This document shows, piece by piece, positions 7,382 to 13,649 of a stretch of DNA of 21,771 bases (the stretch's first letter is position 1; each line of letters opens with the position of its first letter). The notes below the pieces were generated by a model. It searched no databases and had not been told where the DNA came from. It saw only the letters and a list, made by a program, of their open reading frames with translations. Source of the stretch: a virus. The DNA lies in IMG/VR virus record IMGVR_UViG_3300036393_000004, positions 1 to 21,771 of that record; one strand, 5' to 3'. A program made the translations under genes and the position numbers.

Positions 7382-7840
7382 ATGACCGAAGCGCGCATTG
7401 GCTGGGGTGGCGAACTCCAGCTCTCGACGGACGGTACGCTTGGCAATTGCGCCGAGCTTATCGAGGTCCGCAGCTATAATGCCCCGACGGATGAAGCCGA
7501 CGAGCATGAGGTGACGCACCTCAAATCGCCCGATCGCCGCAAGGAATATCTCCAGGGTCTGATCGACGCCGGCGAGGTGAGCGCCACGCTCAATTACATT
7601 CCCGGCAGCGCAACCGACCTGCTGCTGACGGACGCACTGGACAGCGGCACCACGCGTGCTGTCCGCTTCATCATTCCGGATCCGGCTGGTGCCGCCGCCT
7701 GGAAGATCGAGACCAGCGGCTTCGTCAAGCGGTACGCGCCGGACACAGTCGAGGCGAACGCGCCCATCACCGCGACGCTGACGCTCCGCATCACGGGCGG
7801 TAAGACCCAGGGTGCGGTCACCGACGAAGACAATAGCTGA
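7382..7840 (+). CDS. Major tail tube protein
   Basis: A 152-residue protein with the tail-tube pattern: an N-terminal strand (IGWGGELQLS), NCAELIEVRSYNAP, DEHEVTHLKSPDRRKEYLQGL and a set of strands ending DTVEANAPITATLTLRITGG, as in lambda gpV N-domain/TTP-type proteins. It polymerises into the tube through which DNA passes. The short acidic tail ends the gene without an Ig-like extension. It lies between the terminator and the assembly chaperone, the canonical order. Its stop overlaps the next ATG by one base at 7840. Confidence 0.85.
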   Translation: MTEARIGWGGELQLSTDGTLGNCAELIEVRSYNAPTDEADEHEVTHLKSPDRRKEYLQGLIDAGEVSATLNYIPGSATDLLLTDALDSGTTRAVRFIIPDPAGAAAWKIETSGFVKRYAPDTVEANAPITATLTLRITGGKTQGAVTDEDNS

Positions 7841-8196
7841 TGGCCGCCCCGAACCCGTTGCGGGGCGAGGGGGAGATCGGTGGCCGGAAACTTGTTGTCG
7901 ATTTCAATTCGCTCTGCGCGTTGGAAGCGGTCACGGGCTACAAGGTTCCCGATCTCCTCGCGCTTGCGGAAACCGGGCTCGGCTTTCACGAGCTTCGGAC
8001 ATGGTTCGGCGTGTTTCTCGTCGACGATCTCAGCCCAAAGGAAGTCGGCGACCTCGTTGGCGCCGAGATTGCTGCCGCGGACGGTGAGAAGTTCATGGAT
8101 CGCATGAAGGTGGTCCAGATGAAGCTCTCGGTTCCGATCGAGGGATTTTTCGGCCCTCCGCAGGAGACTGGGGGCGACCCTCCGCCGGCGGAGTAG
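7840..8196 (+). CDS. Tail assembly chaperone, short form (lambda gpG analogue)
   Basis: The 118-residue product (GGRKLVVDFNSLCALEAVTG, LRTWFGVFLVD, KEVGDLVGAEIAAADG) fits the GTA/phage tail assembly chaperone family (Phage_TAC_11-like), which coats the tape measure before tube assembly. It lies between tail tube and tape measure. The last part is a low-complexity Gly-Pro tail (GGDPPPAE), typical of a frame read past a frameshift site. In the -1 frame the coding continues without a stop into a conserved-looking segment, so a longer G-T-type fusion is likely made as well. Confidence 0.8.
   Translation: MAAPNPLRGEGEIGGRKLVVDFNSLCALEAVTGYKVPDLLALAETGLGFHELRTWFGVFLVDDLSPKEVGDLVGAEIAAADGEKFMDRMKVVQMKLSVPIEGFFGPPQETGGDPPPAE
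8145..8151 (+). promoter_or_regulatory. Candidate -1 ribosomal frameshift site
   Basis: In the chaperone frame the codons are gga ttt ttc ggc, giving A TTT TTC, one base from the canonical T TTT TTC. The -1 frame has a TGA at 8085-8087, and the zero frame stops at 8194-8196, so the shift must occur between them. Six bases at 8156-8161 (ctccgc) can pair with 8188-8193 (gcggag), placing a stem about four bases past the heptamer. The need for a frameshift is well supported; the exact slip point is less certain. Confidence 0.5.
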
Positions 8197-8591
8197 GGTG
8201 GGACTGGTCGAACCTGCTCCGCATATGGGTTGAGGCCGGCCTTCCTCCCGAAACGTTTTGGCGGCAGCAAGCTTGGTCCTACGCGCAGGCGTTGGAGGGC
8301 AAGGCCGCCGAACGGAAGCGGGGGGCAAAGCGGGACCTGTCGCTAGCGTGGCACGCTGGCGCATTCGCCGGTCAGGCCTTTGCCGGCAAACTCGAAGACC
8401 TATCGACCTACCTCAATCGAGATCCGGAAAGTGAAGCTCGGCGCGGCAATGCCGCGGCTCTCTCCGCGCTGTTCGCGCTGAAGAGCAAGGGCGTTCCGAT
8501 GACGATCGAGCGCATCCAATGGGACCGACCAAATGGCCGCACTGATCGGCGCCCTCCGGGTCACCTTGGGGGCGAACACAGCGCAATATGA
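8151..8591 (+). CDS. Tail assembly chaperone, -1 frameshift extension (lambda gpT-like part of gpGT)
   Basis: This frame encodes WDWSNLLRIWVEAGLPPETF followed by WRQQAWSYAQALEGKAAERK and LAWHAGAFAGQAFAGKLEDL, a pattern like the second chaperone ORF of GTA-type and lambdoid tails. Between the upstream TGA at 8085 and this conserved start there is no ATG, GTG or TTG in frame; the first is a TTG at 8292, which would discard the conserved WDWSNLLRIW segment and has no Shine-Dalgarno. A -1 shift in the upstream gene gives a 250-residue fusion. It overlaps the tape measure start at 8533 by 59 bp. Treat it as the C-terminal part of a joint product with the gene at 7840. Confidence 0.65.
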   Translation, partial: RPSAGDWGRPSAGGVGWDWSNLLRIWVEAGLPPETFWRQQAWSYAQALEGKAAERKRGAKRDLSLAWHAGAFAGQAFAGKLEDLSTYLNRDPESEARRGNAAALSALFALKSKGVPMTIERIQWDRPNGRTDRRPPGHLGGEHSAI

Positions 8592-11049
8592 GGCTGGCAT
8601 GCGCCGGGCGGCCAGCACCGCCCGGCGCACCGGCCGCGATATCAGCGGCTCGATGTCGCAGGCCCAGCGCGTTGCAAGCAACGCGTTCCGTGGGATCGCG
8701 GCGGCGGCTGGGGTAACCGGCGTCGGCGCTGCTGCCGTGGGGTTTGCGCGCTATGTCGATGCCGCAAAGAACCTAGAAGCCCAACTCCGTCTCGCCACGC
8801 GCGAAACCGGGAGCTTCGTCAGGGCCCAAGATGACGTGCGGCGTATCGCGGCGTCGACCCGAAGCGGTCTCGAAGAGACCGCGAACCTGTACGCCACATT
8901 CCAACGAAATTCCCGCGAACTCGGCATTAGCCAAGAGCAGGCGGCGCGGGCGACCGAAACCGTGTCGAAGGCTTTTCAGATCAGCGGTGCGACCGCAGCG
9001 GAAGCTTCCGGCGGCCTCCGTCAGTTCCTCCAGGCGATCCAGAGCGGAACCCTGCGGGGAGAAGAGTTCAACAGCGTCCTCGAGAATGCGCCGCGCCTTG
9101 CTCGCCTGATCGCCGACAGCATGAACACGACCATCGGCGGTCTGCGAGCTCTTGCGGAAGAGGGAAAGATCACGGGCGACCGGCTGATATCGGCGCTGAC
9201 AAACCGGCGATTTACTGCCGGGATCGACGAAGAGTTCCGCCAGCTTCCCGTCACGTTCGGTCAGGCAATGACGTTGATCAACAATGCCGCGATCGAGACG
9301 TTCGGCGCTTTCGACCGCGGTGGCGAGTTCTCGCAGGCTATCACCAATTTCGTACTCCAGTTCACGACTGGAACCGGCACGATGTCCGACGCTGCCGAAC
9401 AAGCTGGCATAGATATCCGTTCAACATTCGAAGGGTTGGGTGACGTCTTCGCGCCCTTCATGGAGAATATTGGTCAAGCCTTCGACCTGCTGGATATCCG
9501 CATTCAAAGCTCGCGCGACTCAATCGCCGACTTGTTCGGGATCTACGACCAGCTCACCAACCTCGTAAGACGATACGGTAACTTCGGAACCGGCGCCTCG
9601 CTGCCGCTGTCGAATGCGAGGGAGCAGTTCCTCAGGAGATATGACGCATCGGATAGCAGGCTTCAGGCAAACGCCGACGCGCGCCGCTTCGGGCTCAATG
9701 CCTCAGGCGGCAGGTCGATGCCAAGCACGGAGTTCATGCGATATCTAAATGATCCGGCCCGCTACGATATGTATGGTCGCTCGCGAACCCCGCCGACGAG
9801 AGCGCCGACCGCTGCCAGCGGATCGGGGCGAAGCGGCACATCCGCCGCCGATCGCGCCGAGCGCGAACGCCTTCGGCAGGAACGCAACGAGGAAAGCTTC
9901 CGACAGGACTTGGCCAGGCTCAACGACGGGCTCCTAAACGCACGCCAAGCCTTGGTGGTGGCGGCGGAGGCCGTCGCCGAGTTCGAGGCGCAACAGATCG
10001 AGATCGAGCGGCAACGGGTCAACTCCTCGATACAGGCTGAGGTTACGCAGCGGCGCTTCACACAGGCGCAGGCTGATCAGCTCATTGCGCTCAACGATCA
10101 GGTCGCAGCAGAGCGGGTTCGCGCCATCCAGCTTCGTGAAGCCGAGCGTATCGCTGAAGAGCGCGCTCAGATCGCACGCGCCGACCTGGACCTTCAGATG
10201 GAGCTGGAACAGGAGTTCGGAAATCTCGCCCGCACGACGCAGGCCCGGCGCGAATCCGCCCTCCGCCTACTAGACTTGCAACAGCGACAGGAGCGGTTGG
10301 CTCTGGAAGCTGTGATCGCCAGCCGACAATCGACCGAAGCCGAAAAGCAGATCGCGTTCGCCCGCCTCGAAATGCTGGACGGGCTGTTTCAGATGCGTCG
10401 AGAAGGCGTCCAGCGCGGCAACCTCTCCCCGCTGCGCCAGCTCATCGAAGGCCTTCCGCAAACAGCCGATGAGATCAATGAAGCGTTCGAGAATGTCTCG
10501 GCGAACGGCATCCAGAGCATGATCGATGGCCTCTCGCAGGCTGCGGTTGGGGCTCGGTCGCTCGGCGACGTGTTCAAGAACGTGGCCCAGCAAATTCTAG
10601 CCGATCTTATCCGCATCCAGCTTCAGCGGGCGATCGTCGGGCCTCTCACGAATGCCCTGAGCGGTCTTTTGGGTGGGTTCGGAGGGAGTGGGGGTGGCCT
10701 GCCGTTTTCGTCCGGTAAGAACGGCGCGTGGTTCGGTGGACAGGTCGGCGCAATTCCCGGGCTCGCAACCGGCGGTTCGATCCATGTCGGGGGTCCGGCC
10801 GGCGTCGATCGTTCGATGTTGAGTCTCAACGGCCAGCCTATCGCCCGCGTCAGCCGTGGCGAGACGATCGGCGTGGGAAAAGGTGGACGCGCGGTGACCT
10901 TCGACCTTCGCGGCGCGGTGATGACCGAAGACCTGCTCCGCCAGATGGAAAGCATGTCGGACGCCGCCGCGGTGCGCGGTGCAGTCGGCGGGCGGGCTCT
11001 GACCATGGACACGCTTGGACGACGGGCAAGGAGGAGTTTGAACCGATGA
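8533..11049 (+). CDS. Tail length tape measure protein
   Basis: At 838 residues it is among the largest tail proteins, as expected. Residues about 70-240 match the tape-measure N-terminal domain (YVDAAKNLEAQLRLATRETG, GLEETANLYATFQRNSREL, GGLRQFLQAIQSGTLRGEEF, APRLARLIADSM). Residues about 440-620 form a long charged coiled coil. The segment near 690-740 is hydrophobic then Gly/Ser-rich (LTNALSGLLGGFGGSGGG), and the C-terminus ends in ALTMDTLGRRARRSLNR. It sets tail length and is ejected to help DNA entry. If length scales as in other siphophages (about 1.5 angstrom per residue), the tail would be near 125 nm. No Shine-Dalgarno is obvious, so it is likely coupled to the chaperone fusion. The stop overlaps the next ATG. 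Confidence 0.9.
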   Translation: MAALIGALRVTLGANTAQYEAGMRRAASTARRTGRDISGSMSQAQRVASNAFRGIAAAAGVTGVGAAAVGFARYVDAAKNLEAQLRLATRETGSFVRAQDDVRRIAASTRSGLEETANLYATFQRNSRELGISQEQAARATETVSKAFQISGATAAEASGGLRQFLQAIQSGTLRGEEFNSVLENAPRLARLIADSMNTTIGGLRALAEEGKITGDRLISALTNRRFTAGIDEEFRQLPVTFGQAMTLINNAAIETFGAFDRGGEFSQAITNFVLQFTTGTGTMSDAAEQAGIDIRSTFEGLGDVFAPFMENIGQAFDLLDIRIQSSRDSIADLFGIYDQLTNLVRRYGNFGTGASLPLSNAREQFLRRYDASDSRLQANADARRFGLNASGGRSMPSTEFMRYLNDPARYDMYGRSRTPPTRAPTAASGSGRSGTSAADRAERERLRQERNEESFRQDLARLNDGLLNARQALVVAAEAVAEFEAQQIEIERQRVNSSIQAEVTQRRFTQAQADQLIALNDQVAAERVRAIQLREAERIAEERAQIARADLDLQMELEQEFGNLARTTQARRESALRLLDLQQRQERLALEAVIASRQSTEAEKQIAFARLEMLDGLFQMRREGVQRGNLSPLRQLIEGLPQTADEINEAFENVSANGIQSMIDGLSQAAVGARSLGDVFKNVAQQILADLIRIQLQRAIVGPLTNALSGLLGGFGGSGGGLPFSSGKNGAWFGGQVGAIPGLATGGSIHVGGPAGVDRSMLSLNGQPIARVSRGETIGVGKGGRAVTFDLRGAVMTEDLLRQMESMSDAAAVRGAVGGRALTMDTLGRRARRSLNR

Positions 11050-11648
11050 CGGTCGCGCTCCCCACCAGCCCCTATATTCAGGATGCCGTCCCCAGGTTTT
11101 TGAACTGGGGATCTCAACAGAAGCCGCCTCTCGGCGGGTCGACAACGCAGATCGAGCGCGTCGGCTCACGGTTCGCGCTTGAAGTCAAAATGCCGCTCAT
11201 GAAGCCGGAGGTGGGCCGCCCTTGGGTCGCGGCGCTTATCGAGGGGATGGCGGACGGGGCGGTTTCGATTGAATGGCCCCAGCCCGACTTCACCCCAAGC
11301 GGAAACGCCATGGCGGCGATCAAGACTGCGATCTCCGGCGGAACCACGATCGCACTGAAGGGCCTCGCCGCCAGCACTCAGGCGCTGACGCGAGGCCAAT
11401 TTATATCGATCACGCACGCAGGGCGTTCGTTCCTGCATATGGTGGCCGGTGCCAACTACACGGCAAATGGGTCAGGAGAGGCGACGATCCTGATCGAGCC
11501 GCCCCTTCGAACGGCTGTCAGCGAGGATGACGTCGTACAGATAGCCGCGCCGATCATCGAAGGTTACCTCGTCGGCGACGAGCGGGAATGGAACCTGCCC
11601 GTCGCCCGCTTTTACGGCCTAGCCTTCACGATCGAGGAAATCGAATGA
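11046..11648 (+). CDS. Minor tail protein (distal-tail-like, family not identified)
   Basis: A 200-residue beta-rich protein starting at ATG 11046 by ATGA overlap with the tape measure stop. It has TQIERVGSRFALEVKMPLM near the N-terminus and ISITHAGRSFLHMVAG, ATILIEPPLRTAVSEDDVV and FYGLAFTIEEIE towards the end. This resembles the proteins encoded just after the tape measure in lambda-like and GTA-like tails that start the tail tip. It is not clearly DUF2460. The next gene begins within its stop (ATGA at 11645-11648). Role inferred mainly from position. Confidence 0.6.
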   Translation: MTVALPTSPYIQDAVPRFLNWGSQQKPPLGGSTTQIERVGSRFALEVKMPLMKPEVGRPWVAALIEGMADGAVSIEWPQPDFTPSGNAMAAIKTAISGGTTIALKGLAASTQALTRGQFISITHAGRSFLHMVAGANYTANGSGEATILIEPPLRTAVSEDDVVQIAAPIIEGYLVGDEREWNLPVARFYGLAFTIEEIE

Positions 11649-12301
11649 GCGCGATGACGCCGCAGATGGATGCGGCTCTCTCCGCCGATAAGCCTCTTAT
11701 CTTCGGTGCCGTCCAGATCGACTTTCCCGAATACAGCCTGCGGCTGATCGATGGTGCCGGCGAGGTGACGATCGGAGGCAACCTCTTCAAAGGGCGCGAC
11801 GACATTTTCGGAACCTTGGGCGCCATCAGCGAAATCGACGACGCGATGGACGATCAGGCCCCGGCCATTTCCGTAGCGCTGATCCCCCCTAAAGCCTCAA
11901 CGGCGGCGGAACTGGCATCCCCTCTGTTTCAGGGCTCGCGCATCCGCCTTTGGCTGGGCGCCATCGTCCGCGACACCGGTGAAGTCATCGCGGACCCCTA
12001 CCTTCTGTTCGATGGCGAGATCGACCAGCCGACGTTCGCCGCCGGCGCGAAGGTGCGAGAGGTCGAATATGAATGCGTGTCCGCCATGGAACGCCTGTTC
12101 GACGATGACGAAGGCTTCCGCCTCAACAATGCCAGCCATCAGCGCGTCTGGCCCGGCGAGGAGGGTCTGGAGCACGTCACGGCTCTGACGAAGCAGATCT
12201 ATTGGGGCGTAGCGAAGCCGGGAATGAGCAGCGGCGGAGGCAGTGGAGGCGGCTTCGGAAACGGGAGCCGCTACGACAATCAGTTCGTGAGGATCAGATG
12301 A
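11645..12301 (+). CDS. Tail tip hub protein (DUF2163/GTA gp13-like)
   Basis: The 218-residue protein has IFGAVQIDFPEYSLRLIDGA, then LFDGEIDQPTF, VEYECVSAMERLFDDDEGFR and LNNASHQRVWPGEEGLEHVT, followed by a WGVAKPG and a Gly/Ser-rich tail. This is the pattern of DUF2163-type baseplate/tail-tip proteins found between the distal tail protein and the NlpC/P60-like protein in GTA-type gene orders. It may take the place of lambda gpL. The start is set by ATGA overlap. Its stop overlaps the following start at 12298. Confidence 0.7.
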   Translation: MSAMTPQMDAALSADKPLIFGAVQIDFPEYSLRLIDGAGEVTIGGNLFKGRDDIFGTLGAISEIDDAMDDQAPAISVALIPPKASTAAELASPLFQGSRIRLWLGAIVRDTGEVIADPYLLFDGEIDQPTFAAGAKVREVEYECVSAMERLFDDDEGFRLNNASHQRVWPGEEGLEHVTALTKQIYWGVAKPGMSSGGGSGGGFGNGSRYDNQFVRIR

Positions 12302-12732
12302 TGAAACGCGCGCACGAAGCGGAGAGGCGCCAGCGCGCGACACAGGCAACCTTGGACACATTCAAGGGCAAACTATTCCAGTTCGGTCGCCACGACTGCG
12401 CGCAGCTCATCAAATCTCACGTTCGCCGGATGGGGCGACCGGTGAAGGGGTGGGCCCGCGCAGGATCCTATGTCTCGCTGGCGGGGGGCGTGAAACAACT
12501 CAAGAAGATCGGCTTCGACAATTTGATCGATGCGATGGACGCGAGCTTCGAACGCATTCCGCCGGCTGCGGCGCGCATCGGAGACGTCGTCGCGATGCCT
12601 GGCGTGGAAGGGCCGGGCGCGCTCACGGTGGCGCTGGGAAATGGCCGCGTGCTGGGCTGGGTTGAGGACGTTGCGGGCGCCGTCGTGCTGCAGCCGTTGT
12701 CCTACGACGGGGCAGCCTGGCGGATCCAATGA
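12298..12732 (+). CDS. DUF6950-like tail protein (NlpC/P60-related fold, possibly inactive)
   Basis: The 144-residue product carries GRHDCAQLIKSHVRRMG with Cys34, the position of the nucleophile in NlpC/P60-type proteins, and later ARIGDVVAMPG and LTVALGNGRVLGWVED. The place where active NlpC/P60 enzymes have the GHVGIY-type His here reads GALTVAL, with no His, so peptidase activity is doubtful. The gene order (DUF2163-like, this, host-specificity protein) matches GTA gp13-gp14-gp15 and lambda L-K-J. Start chosen at ATG 12298 because it overlaps the previous stop; a second ATG follows at once at 12301. Confidence 0.7.
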   Translation: MMKRAHEAERRQRATQATLDTFKGKLFQFGRHDCAQLIKSHVRRMGRPVKGWARAGSYVSLAGGVKQLKKIGFDNLIDAMDASFERIPPAAARIGDVVAMPGVEGPGALTVALGNGRVLGWVEDVAGAVVLQPLSYDGAAWRIQ

Positions 12733-12734
12733 TG

Positions 12735-12752
12735 CAGCTCCGATCGGAGCTG
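12735..12752 (+). promoter_or_regulatory. Perfect 18-bp palindrome, candidate operator
   Basis: cagctccgatcggagctg is its own reverse complement. It lies 3 bp after the tail gene stop and ends just before TGTTATACG, an extended -10-like element at 12753-12761 (hexamer 12756-12761). A transcript from there would start about two bases before ATG 12770. No T-run follows, so it is a poor intrinsic terminator; an operator over a moron promoter fits better. Prediction from sequence only. Confidence 0.4.
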
Positions 12753-12769
12753 TGTTATACGGCGAGCCG

Positions 12770-13291
12770 ATGACACGAACTCTGACGATCGCTGCTGGCG
12801 TCTTCATTGGCATCCTGGGGGTCATCTTCCTGTTTGTTTTTGCGTCGCGCGCAGCCTCTGGATGGGTGCCCCATCACGCGGCCGATCCGATGACGGATGT
12901 GATCACGGCCGACTTTCGTGTTGAAGCCCGCGATCGGCAGAGCATTCTGAGCCTGTCTTGCAAGCCGGGGAAGCCCGTCCGAGCGATCATCGCTGCTAAC
13001 CGGCGGCTGGGAGGCTATCGTCCGGAAGAGAATTTCATCGAGTTGCCCGCCCGGGTACGTTTTGATGACGATCAGGCGACATATCGCACCGCGGTGATCG
13101 GCGACGAGATGATTGGCCTCACCGAAACCACGAACCCCCGAGCGCCAGACATCCTCGCCCAGCTTTCCGCCGCTGATCGCTTCGCGATTCAGGTCGATCC
13201 TCCGAGTGGGCGCGAGCCGTTTCTGGCAATCTACGGCATCTCCGGGAGCCGGGACGTGATCGAGCAACTTCGGGCGCGCTGCCGCATCTAG
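12770..13291 (+). CDS. Membrane-anchored protein of unknown function (moron candidate)
   Basis: The 173-residue protein has a hydrophobic N-terminus (residues 6-26, TIAAGVFIGILGVIFLFVF) without a clear cleavage or lipobox site, then a soluble mixed domain with SILSLSCKPGKPVRAII, RVRFDDDQATYRTAVIGDE and a terminal IYGISGSRDVIEQLRARCRI. The domain is reminiscent of small secreted proteins that measure strand-rich folds, but I do not recognise a family. It interrupts the conserved tail-tip gene order, which runs directly from the DUF6950-like gene to the J-like gene in related loci, so it looks like cargo. Its TAG stop shares CTAG (13288-13291) with the stop of the opposing gene. Possibly expressed from the lysogen and acting at the cell envelope; inference. 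Confidence 0.6.
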   Translation: MTRTLTIAAGVFIGILGVIFLFVFASRAASGWVPHHAADPMTDVITADFRVEARDRQSILSLSCKPGKPVRAIIAANRRLGGYRPEENFIELPARVRFDDDQATYRTAVIGDEMIGLTETTNPRAPDILAQLSAADRFAIQVDPPSGREPFLAIYGISGSRDVIEQLRARCRI

Positions 13292-13602
13292 ATACAGCGT
13301 TCCACGGCGGGACGCGCAAAATAATCCATCGCCTGCCTCACCTCCACATGCGAGCCTGAGGCGGACGGCCTGACGGTCACCGATAACACAACGTTCGATC
13401 CGCTCGGGTTGAACGTAACGAGCGTCTCGGCCTCGCCTGGGATTACCGAAGGCGGGCCGTGCCCCTGCACCTGAGTAGCGACGCAGGCCGAAACCTCCTG
13501 AACTGACTTTGAGCTCTCGTAGGTCGCGCGCGGCTCCGCCGCCTGCATCTCGCCGATGGTCGTGCAGGCTCCAAGCAGCGCTGCGATGAAGATGATCCGC
13601 AT
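13288..13602 (-). CDS. Small lipoprotein (moron candidate), opposite strand
   Basis: The only convincing minus-strand gene in the window. The 104-residue product starts MRIIFIAALLGAC: a short signal peptide with lipobox LLGAC, Cys13 being the lipidation site. The mature part is polar with YESSKSVQEVSACVATQVQG and NVVLSVTVRPSASGSHVEVR, and two further Cys. A longer reading from TTG 13638 would put 12 residues ahead of the signal and is less likely. TTGACT (minus strand, 13638-13633) could be a -35 for it. It converges on the membrane gene, both stops lying in one CTAG. Envelope function such as superinfection exclusion is possible but unproved. Confidence 0.6.
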   Translation of the reverse strand: MRIIFIAALLGACTTIGEMQAAEPRATYESSKSVQEVSACVATQVQGHGPPSVIPGEAETLVTFNPSGSNVVLSVTVRPSASGSHVEVRQAMDYFARPAVERCI

Positions 13603-13649
13603 GGCGCGGAAGAAACATCCGAATTTCCGAAAAGTCAAAGGATGGCCGC

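Noticed and set aside
8180-8193. Palindrome ctccgccggcggag at the end of the short chaperone as a terminator
   Set aside because: It has no T-run, lies inside a necessary coding overlap, and fits better as part of a frameshift-stimulating structure.
8292-8591. Separate gene starting at TTG 8292
   Set aside because: The conserved chaperone segment begins upstream at 8199, and the TTG has no ribosome site; the -1 frameshift explains the frame better.
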